A DNA stretch of 64,000 bases. It comes from Streptomyces roseirectus. Lineage in GTDB: Bacteria; Actinomycetota; Actinomycetes; Streptomycetales; Streptomycetaceae. This document shows, in pieces, positions 1 through 8,349 of the stretch. The notes beneath the pieces are model-generated. The model was given only the letters and a program-made list of their open reading frames with translations. It was not told the DNA's origin and ran no database searches. The stretch covers positions 868,001 to 932,000 of the forward strand of contig NZ_CP060828.1 of the NCBI RefSeq assembly GCF_014489635.1. Reading direction: 5' to 3'. Each line of letters begins with the position of its first letter. Position 1 is the first letter of the stretch. The translations under genes were made by a program, and so were the position numbers.

Positions 1-917
1 TGAGCGGGGCCGTGGGTGGTGTCGCGGTGGGGGGTGTCGGGGGTGTGGTCGAGCTGGAGGGTGGTGTGGGTGAGGGTGTGGTGGTCGCGGAGGACGTGTT
101 CGAGGTCGCGGCGGACGGCGTGGCAGTCGGCGTCGGGGGTGACGAGGACGTGGGCGGAGAGGGCGGGTTCGCCGGAGGTGATGGTCCACAGGTGGAGGTC
201 GTGGATCTCGACGACGTCGGGCCGGGCGGCGAGTTCGTCGCCGATGGCGTCGGGGTCGAGGCCGGCGGGCGCCGCCTCCAGGAAGATCCGCCCGGAGTCG
301 CGGACGAGCCCGTAACCGGCCCGGACCATGAGGGCGACGACGACGAGGGTGGCGATGGCGTCGGCGCGCGCGAACCCGGTGAGGACGACGACGAGCGCCG
401 CCACGGCCGTCCCGATGAACGCGAACAGGTCGTTGAGGATGTGCTGGTAGGCGCCCTCGACGTTGAGCGAACTCCGGTTGGCCTTGGACAGGCACCAGGT
501 GGCGGCGAGGTTGACGGCGATCCCGGCGAGGGCGGTGGCCAGCATCAGGCCGCCTTCGACGTCGGGCGGGTCGATCAGGCGCCGGATCGCCTCGTAGGCG
601 AGCCAGGCGCCGAGCAGGAGCAGGGTGAGGCCGTTGGCCTGGGCGGACAGGATCTCGGCGCGTTTGAGGCCGTAGGTGAATCCGCCGCGCGCCGGCCGCG
701 CCGACAGCCGCATCGCGAGGAGCGCGAGGACGATCGAGACGGCGTCGGTGAGCATGTGGGCGGCGTCGGAGAGCAGCGCGAGGGAGCGGGCGGCGATGCC
801 CACGACGACCTCGGCGGCCATGAACACCGTGATCAGGGCGAGGGCGGTGCCCAGCCAGCGGCGGTCGGCGTCCGCCGTCACTCCGTGGGAGTGCCCCGCC
901 GTGTCGTGCCGTTCCAT
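1..917 (-). CDS. Cation diffusion facilitator (CDF) family transporter, 3' end beyond window
   Basis: The N-terminal 305 residues of a proton-coupled divalent metal exporter (usually Zn, Co or Cd) of the inner membrane. The reading frame is still open at the left edge, so the last few residues are missing. Visible: a short His-containing N terminus (SHGV), about six hydrophobic helices, the paired metal-site motifs of CDF helices 2 and 5 (DAAHMLTD and HILND, spaced as H/D-x3-D), and the cytoplasmic C-terminal domain with HDLHLWTITSG and a following beta strand. The ATG at 917 has a GGAAGG Shine-Dalgarno eight bases upstream. It is divergent from the small membrane-protein gene at 994, and the AT-rich stretch between them probably holds both promoters. 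Family assignment is firm; the metal is not determinable. Confidence 0.93.
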   Translation of the reverse strand, partial: MERHDTAGHSHGVTADADRRWLGTALALITVFMAAEVVVGIAARSLALLSDAAHMLTDAVSIVLALLAMRLSARPARGGFTYGLKRAEILSAQANGLTLLLLGAWLAYEAIRRLIDPPDVEGGLMLATALAGIAVNLAATWCLSKANRSSLNVEGAYQHILNDLFAFIGTAVAALVVVLTGFARADAIATLVVVALMVRAGYGLVRDSGRIFLEAAPAGLDPDAIGDELAARPDVVEIHDLHLWTITSGEPALSAHVLVTPDADCHAVRRDLEHVLRDHHTLTHTTLQLDHTPDTPHRDTTHGPA

Positions 918-954
918 GCCGCCCGCCTTCCACCCGACGCTTTTCGGCCACTCA

Positions 955-985
955 CAGAAACTTTACGTGCGCACACCGTTAAGGT
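955..985. promoter_or_regulatory. Divergent promoter/operator candidate
   Basis: A relatively AT-rich patch in the 76-bp gap between the CDF gene and the gene at 994. Its two ends form an imperfect inverted repeat (AAACTTTACG and CGTTAAGGTTT). The right half contains TAAGGT (980-985), a plausible -10 hexamer eight bases before the ATG at 994, which suggests a leaderless transcript. A regulator (for example a metal sensor) is inference only. Confidence 0.35.
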
Positions 986-993
986 TTGCGCCC

Positions 994-1389
994 ATGCGAG
1001 CCGCGTCAGCCAGCCGAGGCGTCCGCTCCGTGCACAGGGCCGGAGCGGTGCTGGTGTTCGCGCTGGTCGTGCTCGTGCACGTCTTCGGCTGCGCGCACGG
1101 GCCCACGGCGGCGGAACACGTGCGCACGGACGCCCTGGCGCTGACCGCCCCCGCCGCCTGCGAACCCCCGCCCGGCCACCCGAAGGCCCCCTCGCACGGC
1201 ACCGAGTCGCACTGCTGCACCGAGGACGCCCCGCTCCTCCAGTCGGCCCCCGACCACGGCACCGCCGTGACCACCGCGGCCCCCGCGGACCTGCCGGCCG
1301 CGCCCGCGCTCCCCCACCTCTCCGGCACCCCTCCCCCGCCCCTGTCGCCCGGCAACGACCGGGCCCGTCTCGGCGTGTGGCGGACCTGA
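994..1389 (+). CDS. Small single-span membrane or secreted protein, uncharacterised
   Basis: A 131-residue protein I do not recognise by name. A basic N terminus ([15 protein letters not shown]) is followed by one hydrophobic segment at about residues 16-33 ending in Cys. After that comes a Pro/Ala-rich tail with a His/Cys cluster ([11 protein letters not shown], around residue 70) that could bind metal. The start was chosen at the ATG at 994 because TAAGGT sits eight bases upstream and longer in-frame starts run into the CDF gene. It lies 85 bp before the cysteine-synthase-like gene on the same strand and next to a metal exporter, which weakly suggests a metal or thiol link. Function unknown. 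Confidence 0.6.
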   Translation: MRAASASRGVRSVHRAGAVLVFALVVLVHVFGCAHGPTAAEHVRTDALALTAPAACEPPPGHPKAPSHGTESHCCTEDAPLLQSAPDHGTAVTTAAPADLPAAPALPHLSGTPPPPLSPGNDRARLGVWRT

Positions 1390-1474
1390 TCGGACCGGCG
1401 TCCGATCAGCTTCCGACCACCCTTCGACCCACGGCCGGCGCCCCCGCGCGCACCGGCCGCAGGAGAGACACGCC

Positions 1475-2779
1475 ATGACACGCCACACCCCCCACTCGCC
1501 GACCCCCTCGCCCCACGCCCCGGCTCCCTCCCCGGCCCACGCCCCGGCTCCGTCTCCGGCCCACTCGGCCAACTCCCAGGCTCCGTCCCCGGCTTCTCCC
1601 CCGGCCCACGCCCCGGCTCCCTCCCCGGCCCACTCGGCCAACTCCCAGGCTCCGTCCCCGGCTTCTCCCCCGGCCCACGCCCCGGCTCCCTCCCCGGCCC
1701 GTCTGCTGGCCGACGCGAAGCATCCCCTGCACACCCCCGCCGGGCTCGTCGGCGACACCCCGGTCCTGTGGATCGGCGAGCCCTTCACCGCCCCCGGGCG
1801 CGGTTTCTGGGCGAAGCTGGAGGGTCACAACCCCGGCGGTATCAAGGACCGCACCGCCCTGTTCATGGTCGACGCGGCCCGCGAACGCGGACTGCTGCGC
1901 CCCGGCGCCCGCATCGTCGAGTCGACGTCGGGCACGCTCGGCCTCGGCCTGGTCCTGGCCGGCGCGACCTACGGCCACCCGGTCACCGTCGTCACCGACC
2001 CCGGTATGGAGCCCCTGATGACGGGCCTGCTCACGGCGTACGGCGCCGAGGTCGACCTCGTCACGGCCCCGCACCCGCGGGGCGGCTGGCAGGAGGCCCG
2101 GCGCGAGCGCGTCGAGGAACTGCTCGCCCGGCACCCCGGCGCCTGGTGCCCGGACCAGTACAACAACCCGGACAACGTGGCCGCGTACACCCCGCTCGCC
2201 CACGAACTCGTCGCCCAGCTCGGCCGGATCGACACGCTGGTGGTGTCCGTCGGCACCGGCGGCCACTCCGCCGGGATCGCGTCGGTGCTGCGCGGCTGGT
2301 TCCCGTGGCTGAGGGTCGTCGGCGTCGACACCACCGGTTCGACGATCTTCGGCCAGCCCGCCGCGACGCGTCTGATGCGCGGGCTCGGCTCCAGCATCTA
2401 CCCGCGCAACGTCGCCTACGACCTGTTCGACGAGGTGCACTGGGTCGCCGCCCCCGAGGCGGTGTGGGCGGCGAGGCACCTGGCGCGCCACCACTACGCG
2501 ACCGGCGGCTGGAGCGTCGGCGCGGTCGCGCTCGTCGCGCGCTGGCTGGCGCGGACCCTGCCCGCCGAGAACCGCGTCGCGGCGGTGTTCCCGGACGGGC
2601 CGCAGCGGTACGTCGGGACGGTCTTCGACGACGACTACTGCCGCCGCAACGACCTGCTGGGACGGGCCCCGGCGGACGATCCGGACGAGATCGCCGCGAG
2701 CCACGAGCGGGTCGTCACCCGCTGGACGCGCTGCACCCACGTCGTCGACCCCCTCGCGGTCGCCGGGGCCGCCCGATGA
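1475..2779 (+). CDS. PLP-dependent cysteine-synthase family protein
   Basis: A fold-type II PLP enzyme related to cysteine synthase and cystathionine beta-synthase. The catalytic core starts near residue 80. The Schiff-base lysine is Lys124 in [10 protein letters not shown], the substrate loop is STSGTLG, and the PLP-phosphate loop is GTGGHSAG. The first 75 residues are a Pro/Ala/Ser-rich extension containing two perfect 69-bp direct repeats and are probably disordered. At 434 residues it is about 100 longer than CysK, partly from this extension. ATG 1475 follows AGGAGA. The stop overlaps the start of the MFS gene (ATGA), so the two are translationally coupled; a product exported by that transporter is a reasonable inference. 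The true substrate is unknown. Confidence 0.88.
   Translation: MTRHTPHSPTPSPHAPAPSPAHAPAPSPAHSANSQAPSPASPPAHAPAPSPAHSANSQAPSPASPPAHAPAPSPARLLADAKHPLHTPAGLVGDTPVLWIGEPFTAPGRGFWAKLEGHNPGGIKDRTALFMVDAARERGLLRPGARIVESTSGTLGLGLVLAGATYGHPVTVVTDPGMEPLMTGLLTAYGAEVDLVTAPHPRGGWQEARRERVEELLARHPGAWCPDQYNNPDNVAAYTPLAHELVAQLGRIDTLVVSVGTGGHSAGIASVLRGWFPWLRVVGVDTTGSTIFGQPAATRLMRGLGSSIYPRNVAYDLFDEVHWVAAPEAVWAARHLARHHYATGGWSVGAVALVARWLARTLPAENRVAAVFPDGPQRYVGTVFDDDYCRRNDLLGRAPADDPDEIAASHERVVTRWTRCTHVVDPLAVAGAAR
1562..1699 (+). repeat. Two perfect 69-bp tandem copies in the N-terminal coding region
   Basis: The blocks 1562-1630 and 1631-1699 are identical base for base, and a partial degenerate copy precedes them (about 1533-1561). 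Each copy encodes 23 residues of the type [14 protein letters not shown] followed by AHAPAPSPA. The period is a multiple of three, so the frame is kept. This looks like a recent in-frame duplication in a disordered segment. Confidence 0.95.
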
Positions 2780-4011
2780 GGAACCTGTGGCGGCAGACCG
2801 CCTCCTTCCCGCCGGCCGTCCGGCTGCTGATGGTCAACCAGTTCGCGATCAACCTCGCGTTCTACATGCTCATGCCCTACCTCGCCGCCCATCTCTCGGA
2901 CGGGCTCGGGCTCGCCGCCTGGGCCGTCGGGCTGGTGCTCGGGGTGCGGAACTTCTCGCAGCAGGGGATGTTCCTGATCGGCGGCACGATCGCCGACCGG
3001 TTCGGGTACAAGGTGCCGATCATGGCGGGGTGCCTGCTGCGGACGGTCGGCTTCGGGCTGCTCGGCTGGGTGGACAGCCTGCCCGCGCTGATCGCCGCGT
3101 CGGCCGCGACCGGGTTCGCGGGGGCGCTGTTCAACCCGGCGGTGCGCGCGTACCTCGCCGCCGAGGCGGGCGACCGTCGGGTGGACGCGTTCGCGGCGTT
3201 CAACGTGTACTACCAGGCGGGCATGCTGCTCGGGCCGCTGGTCGGACTCGCCCTGCTGGCCGCCGACTTCCGGCTCGTGTGCGCGCTCGCCGCCGCGATC
3301 TTCGCGGGGCTGAGCCTGCTCCAGTGGCGGGCGCTGCCGGTGCGGCGCGGGGGCACTTCGGACGAGCGGGAGAGCGTGCTGGCGCAGTGGCGGACCGTCG
3401 TCGCCAACCGGCCGTTCCTGCTCTTCTCGGCGGCGATGATCGGCTCGTACGTCCTGACGTTCCAGGTGTACCTGGCGCTGCCGCTCGCGGCGGACGACGC
3501 CCTCGGGGCGCGCGGGACGGCGGTCACCAGCGGGCTGTTCGTGGTGTCCGCCGCCGTCGCCGTCGTGGGGCAGTTGCGGCTCACCGGCTGGGCGAAGGGG
3601 CGGTGGCGGGCCGACGAGGCGCTGGTGCGGGGGCTCGCGGCGATGGGGGTCGCGTTCCTGCCGCTGGCGCTCGTGCCGCGCGGGGTGCCGTACGCGGTGC
3701 TCGTGGGGCTGGTCGCGGCGGTGGTGCTGCTCGCGGTGGGGTCGGCGATCGTCTACCCCTTCGAGATGGACACGGTCGTCGCGCTCTCCGGGAACCGGCT
3801 CGTCGCCACGCACTACGGGCTCTACAACACCGTCTCCGGACTCGGCATCACCCTCGGCAACCTCCTCACCGGGGCGCTGTGGGACTTCGCGCGCCGGCAT
3901 GACGCGCTCTGGCTGACGTGGACGGCGCTCACCCTCACCGGCCTCGCCTGCGCGGCGTCGGTGGCGGCGCTGGCCCGCCGCGGGCGGCTCGCCCCGCCGG
4001 TCGCGGCGTAG
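2776..4011 (+). CDS. Major facilitator superfamily transporter
   Basis: A 411-residue inner-membrane transporter with about twelve hydrophobic helices in two halves. The loop between helices 2 and 3 carries the MFS signature region [14 protein letters not shown] (usual form GxLaDrxGrk). The ATG at 2776 overlaps the TGA of the PLP enzyme gene by four bases, so the two are co-translated. Probably a drug/metabolite proton antiporter handling the product or substrate of the PLP enzyme. Direction and cargo cannot be read from sequence. Confidence 0.9.
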   Translation: MRNLWRQTASFPPAVRLLMVNQFAINLAFYMLMPYLAAHLSDGLGLAAWAVGLVLGVRNFSQQGMFLIGGTIADRFGYKVPIMAGCLLRTVGFGLLGWVDSLPALIAASAATGFAGALFNPAVRAYLAAEAGDRRVDAFAAFNVYYQAGMLLGPLVGLALLAADFRLVCALAAAIFAGLSLLQWRALPVRRGGTSDERESVLAQWRTVVANRPFLLFSAAMIGSYVLTFQVYLALPLAADDALGARGTAVTSGLFVVSAAVAVVGQLRLTGWAKGRWRADEALVRGLAAMGVAFLPLALVPRGVPYAVLVGLVAAVVLLAVGSAIVYPFEMDTVVALSGNRLVATHYGLYNTVSGLGITLGNLLTGALWDFARRHDALWLTWTALTLTGLACAASVAALARRGRLAPPVAA

Positions 4012-4015
4012 CCTT

Positions 4016-4034
4016 CGCCCCTACGGAAGGGGCG
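4016..4034 (+). promoter_or_regulatory. Perfect 7-bp hairpin covering the Shine-Dalgarno of the next gene
   Basis: CGCCCCT, a five-base loop, then AGGGGCG, lying between the MFS stop (4011) and the ATG at 4039. The right arm is the AGGGG ribosome-binding site, so folding would hide it. It may be a weak terminator/attenuator or a translational brake on the downstream enoyl-CoA hydratase gene. Confidence 0.45.
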
Positions 4035-4038
4035 GTCC

Positions 4039-4812
4039 ATGACCACGTACGAGTCCATCCAGGTGGAGACCCGCGAACGGGTCACGACGGTGGTCATGGA
4101 CCGCCCCGAGCGGCGCAACGCCGTCGACGGGCCGATGGCCGCCGAACTCGCGGACGCGTTCCGTGAGTTCGACGCGGATCCCGACGCCGACGTCGCTGTG
4201 CTCTGGGGCGCCGGGGGGCATTTCTGCGCCGGCGCGGACCTCAAGGCGGTCGGGACCGGGCGGGGCAACACGGTCGCCGTCGACGGGGACGGTCCCATGG
4301 GGCCCACGCGGCTCCGTCTGAGCAAGCCGGTCATCGCGGCCGTGGAGGGGTACGCCGTCGCGGGCGGCCTGGAACTCGCCCTCTGGTGCGACCTGCGGGT
4401 GGCCGCCTCCGACGCCGTCTTCGGCGTCTTCTGCCGGCGCTGGGGCGTCCCCCTCGTCGACGGCGGCACGGTCCGGCTGCCCCGGCTGATCGGCCTCAGC
4501 CGCGCCCTGGACATGATCCTCACCGGACGCCCCGTCCCCGCACCCGAAGCCGCCGCCTCCGGCCTCGCGAACCGCCTCGTCCCCCCGGGCACCACCCGCC
4601 CCGAAGCCGAATCCCTCGCCCGCCAACTCTCCGCCTTCCCCCAGACCTGCCTCCGCAACGACCGCTGGTCGGCCTACGAACAGGCCGGCCTACCGGAAGC
4701 CGAGGCCCTACACGCCGAGACCGAGGTGGGACTCGCGTCCCTGCGCGCGGACGGGGTGGCGGGGGCGGCGCGGTTCTCGGCGGGGGAAGGGCGGCACGGG
4801 GTGTTCGGGTGA
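4039..4812 (+). CDS. Crotonase-fold enoyl-CoA hydratase/isomerase
   Basis: A 257-residue cytoplasmic enzyme of the crotonase superfamily, which hydrates or isomerises acyl-CoA esters. The N-terminal DRPERRNAVDG motif, the first oxyanion-hole segment GGHFCAGADLKAV and the second, AVEGYAVAGGLELAL, are all recognisable. The glutamate in GGLELAL is at the usual position. The second catalytic glutamate region reads WGVPLVDGGTVRLPRLIG, in which the usual Glu appears to be Asp or absent, so it may be a non-hydratase member. The start at 4039 follows AGGGG embedded in a hairpin. It is 27 bp behind the MFS gene and may be in the same operon; substrate unknown. Confidence 0.88.
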   Translation: MTTYESIQVETRERVTTVVMDRPERRNAVDGPMAAELADAFREFDADPDADVAVLWGAGGHFCAGADLKAVGTGRGNTVAVDGDGPMGPTRLRLSKPVIAAVEGYAVAGGLELALWCDLRVAASDAVFGVFCRRWGVPLVDGGTVRLPRLIGLSRALDMILTGRPVPAPEAAASGLANRLVPPGTTRPEAESLARQLSAFPQTCLRNDRWSAYEQAGLPEAEALHAETEVGLASLRADGVAGAARFSAGEGRHGVFG

Positions 4813-4911
4813 GGGGGCGGCCGGTGCCGTGGCAAATCACGTCCCGGACCCGGTCCGCGCTGGTGAACGACACTTCGTCGATCTCGCGTACCCGCACCGC
4901 TCCGTCACCGA

Positions 4912-5598
4912 TCAGCAGCCCGACCGATCCGTCCGGCCCACAGCAGGCCCTTCGCCGCCGACACGGCGCCGCAGCCACGCCGCCTCCGCGGGCGTCAGAT
5001 TCGGGTCGTCCAGTCTCGCCCGGACCACCTCCCGCATCCGTCCCGCCGGGTCGGTCCGGCAGCCGCTGCGTATACCGCGCAGCAGCAGCCCTCGTGCGAG
5101 GCGGGTGGTGAGTCCCGGTACGTTCGCGCCGCCTACGGTCACCATGGTCATCGCCACGTCGGCAGCGGGATCGCCGGCGCCCGCGTTGCACCAGTCGATC
5201 ACCACCGGGCCCCGCCCGGTCAGGATGACGTTGCCTGGGTGCAGGTCCAGATGCAGTACCCGGTCACCGTCTCCTGTGCTGAACCGCTTGGGCAGCCACT
5301 CCGGTGCCGGCAGTGCATGGAGTCGGTCGTGGAGGCGGCCCAGCTCCCGGCCGAGAGAACCGACCCGCCACGGGCGCCTGGCCAGCTCGTCCAGCATCGT
5401 CGGCCCGGCCAGCCGCTCGAGAACCATGTCGGTGTCGGTGATCTCGTACACCCGTGGCACCGGATACCCGCATGCCGCGAGGTGCGTCATCAAGCGTGAC
5501 TCCAGACCGGTGGGCCCACCACGCCGGTATCGCCGCAGCACCCTGGACTCGTCCAGGGCATACACATCAGCATCACGGCCCTGCGCGATCAACTCCAT
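4912..5598 (-). CDS. Aminoglycoside phosphotransferase/kinase-like family protein
   Basis: A 228-residue small-molecule kinase of the APH/choline-kinase fold. The N lobe has a glycine-poor loop (AQGRDADVYALDES). The catalytic loop HLDLHPGNV contains the Asp and Asn of HxDxxxxN, and VVIDWCNAG supplies the metal-binding Asp of the DFG equivalent (IDW). ATG 5598 was preferred over the upstream in-frame ATG at 5748, because the kinase fold starts here and the upstream residues look like part of another, broken gene. It could phosphorylate an antibiotic, a sugar or a cell metabolite. Orientation is the same as the methyltransferase upstream, with about 180 bp between them. Confidence 0.85.
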   Translation of the reverse strand: MELIAQGRDADVYALDESRVLRRYRRGGPTGLESRLMTHLAACGYPVPRVYEITDTDMVLERLAGPTMLDELARRPWRVGSLGRELGRLHDRLHALPAPEWLPKRFSTGDGDRVLHLDLHPGNVILTGRGPVVIDWCNAGAGDPAADVAMTMVTVGGANVPGLTTRLARGLLLRGIRSGCRTDPAGRMREVVRARLDDPNLTPAEAAWLRRRVGGEGPAVGRTDRSGC

Positions 5599-5783
5599 GC
5601 GGTGCAGTGTGCATTGACGGCCCGGCCCCCGCCAACAGGGTGGGCCGGTGAGGGTGAGGAGGTGTTCGAGGGAGTGGGCCGTGGTGTATCCGATGCCGGC
5701 CGGTGCGGTGCGCGCCAGCGCCCCGGCCGTCAGCATGAGCGTCGGCACGAGAGCGCGACGAGGCCGTAGAGGTGAGCGTTCAC
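5599..5783 (-). pseudogene. Possible frameshifted remnant of a small membrane protein
   Basis: A GTG at 5783 overlaps the methyltransferase TGA (GTGA), the usual coupling signal, and reads VNAHLYGLVALS before hitting a stop within about 50 bases. A shift of one base at about 5750 continues into VPTLMLTAGALARTAP and then GYTTAHSLEHLLTLTG, which is hydrophobic and joins in frame to the phosphotransferase. This fits a broken gene between the two, but the reading rests on a guess about the frameshift and could be chance. Confidence 0.25.
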
Positions 5784-6406
5784 CGGACCACCTCGCGCCG
5801 CAGTTGCCACGTGTACGCCGGCGGCAGGTTCGCCCACACCGTCCAGCGGCCGACCGCGTGGCGGCGCTGGTACGTGGTCAGTACGTCGTCGACCTCGGCA
5901 TGGCGGCGGGCCTCGGTGCGGGAGGAGGTGAGGGTGCGGGCGCGGCGGGTGCCGAGGTAGGCGAAGTAGGTCAGGGTGCCGCCGGGGTGGAGGAGTTCGA
6001 GGAGGCGGGACATGATCTTGTCGACGTCGGAGGGGGCGAAGTTGGTGAGGGGGAGGCCGGAGATGATGACGTCGTAGCGTTCGTCGGTGTCGAGGTCTTC
6101 GATGCGTTGCTCGTGGACGGTCGTGTGCGGGGGCAGGCCGGGAAGGGCGCGGAGGCGGGCGGCGAAGCGGGGGTTGGCCTCGACGAGGTCGAGACGGCTG
6201 CCGCGCGGCAGGTCGGCGGCGAGGACGCGGGTGACCGCGCCGGTGCCCGCGCCGACCTCCAGGACGGACAGGGGGCGCGGCGCGCGGGCGCGGACGGGTT
6301 CCGTGAGGGCGCGGGCGAGGGCCCGCCCGCTGGGGGCGACGGCCCCGGTGGTGCGCGGATCGCGGGCCGCCTCCCGCAGGAACGCCCAGCTGTCGTGATC
6401 GGTCAT
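5780..6406 (-). CDS. Class I SAM-dependent methyltransferase (PmtA/KsgA-like)
   Basis: A 208-residue Rossmann-fold methyltransferase. SAM-binding motif I is LEVGAGTGAVTRVLA (about residues 50-65), an acidic residue ends the second strand (DLVEANP), and motif IV is DVIISGLPLTNF. The N-terminal FLREAARDPRTTGAVAPSG resembles phospholipid N-methyltransferases of the PmtA type and rRNA dimethyladenosine enzymes. Lipid headgroup methylation is the best guess, but an RNA substrate is possible. ATG 6406 is divergent from the histidine kinase gene. Its stop overlaps a GTG that would start the small broken frame at 5783. Confidence 0.82.
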   Translation of the reverse strand: MTDHDSWAFLREAARDPRTTGAVAPSGRALARALTEPVRARAPRPLSVLEVGAGTGAVTRVLAADLPRGSRLDLVEANPRFAARLRALPGLPPHTTVHEQRIEDLDTDERYDVIISGLPLTNFAPSDVDKIMSRLLELLHPGGTLTYFAYLGTRRARTLTSSRTEARRHAEVDDVLTTYQRRHAVGRWTVWANLPPAYTWQLRREVVR

Positions 6407-6525
6407 GGATTCGACGCTAGGAATCGGCGCCGGACATCGAATCAGCCGTTGTGCCGTGGCTTCCCCCTACGAAAGTCGGGGGTGGGCGTCGTCGTTCGTC
6501 GAGGGCGGGGCGTCCGCGTGCTGCC

Positions 6526-6531
6526 TAGGAT
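6526..6531 (+). promoter_or_regulatory. -10 hexamer TAGGAT giving a leaderless kinase mRNA
   Basis: TAGGAT lies seven bases before the GTG at 6539, the spacing expected when transcription begins at the start codon. There is no purine-rich ribosome site before either the ATG at 6530 or the GTG at 6539, so the GTG is the better start. Confidence 0.4.
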
Positions 6532-6538
6532 GAGCGGC

Positions 6539-7663
6539 GTGAGCGGGACGGAGAGCCGCGGGTGGGCCCGGTACGGGCGGGCGTTGGTGATCGTGCTGTG
6601 CACGGTGACCACGCCGGTCGGGCTGGACACGGGGTTCCTGGTCCTGGCGACAGCCGTGGCGGCGGTGTGCGGGGCGCTGCTGCTGGTGCCGGCGCTGCGG
6701 TGGCCGGTCGCGCCGCTGGTCGTGACGGTGGCGACGGCGTGCCTGGGCCGGCCGCTGCTGCCGTTGCTGGCGGTCGCCCTGTTCGACACGGCGGTGGCGC
6801 TGCGGACGCGGGCGGCACTGGGGCTCGCGGTGGCGGCGCTGGCCGGGAACGTGCTGGGCCCCCGGGCGACCGCGCTGTGGACGGCGGACACATACGCCGC
6901 GTCGCTGCTGGGACCGGGCCTCGCCGTCGTCAGCGGGCTGTGGCTGGGCAACCGGCGCCGGCTGCTGGCCGCGCTCACCGCCGACCTCGGGCACCTGCGG
7001 GTCGAGGCGGGGCTGCGGGAGGAGGCGGCGCGGGCGGCGGAGCGGTCGCGGATCGCCGCCGAGATGCACGACGTCCTCGCGCACCGGCTCAGCCTGATCG
7101 CCCTGCACACGGGCGTCCTGACCACCCGGGACGACCTGCCCGCGCCGGTCGCCGAGCGGCTGGCGCTGCTGCGGTCGACGTCCACCGAGGCGCTGAACGA
7201 CCTGCGGGACGTGCTCGGGGCGCTGCGCGACACCGCATCCCCGGCGGCTCCGGCGTCCGCGGCGCTGACGCCGGTCGTGCGGGACGTGCGGGAGCTGGTC
7301 CGGGAGGCGCGGGCGGCCGGTCAGCAAGTGGCGCTCGCCGTCGACGGTGCGCCGGAACTCGCGCCCACCACACATCGCCTGGCCGTCTACCGCCTCGTCC
7401 AGGAGGCGCTGACGAACGCCCGCAAGCACGCGGACGGGGCCCCCGTCACCGTCCGCGTCTCCTACAGTCCGCCGGCCACGCTCGTGGAGGTGGTCAATCC
7501 GCCCGGGGAGAGCCGGGCGGACGCGGTGTCCGGGTACGGCATCGTGGGGCTGCGGGAGCGGGTGGCCGCGCTCGGCGGGCATCTGGGCGCCGGTCCGGCG
7601 GGCGCGGGCGCGTGGCGGCTGGCCGCGCGTCTCCCCCACCCCTCGACCCCGGGACCGCCATGA
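6539..7663 (+). CDS. Two-component sensor histidine kinase (NarL-type partner)
   Basis: A 374-residue membrane sensor kinase of the HisKA_3 group. About five hydrophobic segments fill residues 10-140 with little extracellular loop, so it probably senses within the membrane. The phosphoacceptor helix reads RIAAEMHDVLAHRLSL, with His followed by Asp as in this group. The C-terminal HATPase has VQEALTNARKHA (N box) and GYGIVGLRERV (G box). The start is taken at GTG 6539, nine bases inside an alternative ATG at 6530. The gene overlaps the response regulator start by four bases. The signal is unknown. Confidence 0.9.
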   Translation: MSGTESRGWARYGRALVIVLCTVTTPVGLDTGFLVLATAVAAVCGALLLVPALRWPVAPLVVTVATACLGRPLLPLLAVALFDTAVALRTRAALGLAVAALAGNVLGPRATALWTADTYAASLLGPGLAVVSGLWLGNRRRLLAALTADLGHLRVEAGLREEAARAAERSRIAAEMHDVLAHRLSLIALHTGVLTTRDDLPAPVAERLALLRSTSTEALNDLRDVLGALRDTASPAAPASAALTPVVRDVRELVREARAAGQQVALAVDGAPELAPTTHRLAVYRLVQEALTNARKHADGAPVTVRVSYSPPATLVEVVNPPGESRADAVSGYGIVGLRERVAALGGHLGAGPAGAGAWRLAARLPHPSTPGPP

Positions 7664-8310
7664 TCCGCGTGCTGATCGTCGACGACGACGCCCTGGTCCG
7701 CCTCGGTCTCGCCGACCTCCTCGGCGCCGACCCCGGCATCACGGTGGTCGCGCAGGCCGCCGACGGCCTCGACGCGGTCGCCCTCGCGACCGCGCACCAG
7801 GTCGACGTCGCCCTCGTCGACGTCCGCATGCCCCGGATGGACGGCATCACCGCGACCGCGCGGCTGCGGGCGCTGCCCCGGCCGCCGAGGGTGATCACGC
7901 TGACCACCTTCGATCTCGACGAGTACGTGTACGACGCGCTCGCGGCGGGGGCGGACGGATTCCTCCTCAAGGACACCGACCCGGCGGAGATCCTGCGGGC
8001 GGTGCACCTGGTCGCCGGGGGCTCGGCGATGCTGCACCCCAGTGCCGCGCGCCGGCTGATCGACCGTTACCACGCGGCCGGCGGGCCCCGCGCGAGCGCC
8101 GCCCACACCCTGCTGGCCCGCCTCACGCCACGCGAGCGCGACGTCCTCGCGCTGGTGGCACGCGGCGACACCAACGCGGACATCGCCGAGCGGCTGGCGA
8201 TGCGCGAGAGCACGGTCAAGGCGCACGTCAGCCGCATCCTGACCGCGCTGGAGGTCACGAACCGGGTACAGGCGGCACTGCTGGCGCGTGACGCGGGGCT
8301 GGGCGGCTGA
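7660..8310 (+). CDS. LuxR/NarL-family response regulator
   Basis: A 216-residue cytoplasmic DNA-binding regulator. The receiver domain (1-120) has the acidic pocket VDDD, the phosphoacceptor Asp in ALVDVRMPRMDG, a conserved Thr (ITLTTF) and Lys in FLLKDTDP. The C-terminal LuxR-type HTH is LTPRERDVLALVARG through ESTVKAHVSRILTALE. ATG 7660 overlaps the kinase TGA, so the pair is stoichiometrically coupled and certainly a cognate two-component system. Target genes are unknown; the convergent rhamnosidase gene is not an obvious target. Confidence 0.93.
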   Translation: MIRVLIVDDDALVRLGLADLLGADPGITVVAQAADGLDAVALATAHQVDVALVDVRMPRMDGITATARLRALPRPPRVITLTTFDLDEYVYDALAAGADGFLLKDTDPAEILRAVHLVAGGSAMLHPSAARRLIDRYHAAGGPRASAAHTLLARLTPRERDVLALVARGDTNADIAERLAMRESTVKAHVSRILTALEVTNRVQAALLARDAGLGG

Positions 8311-8349
8311 GACGGGGGCGCCCGTGAGGTGCACGGACGCCCCCCTCCT

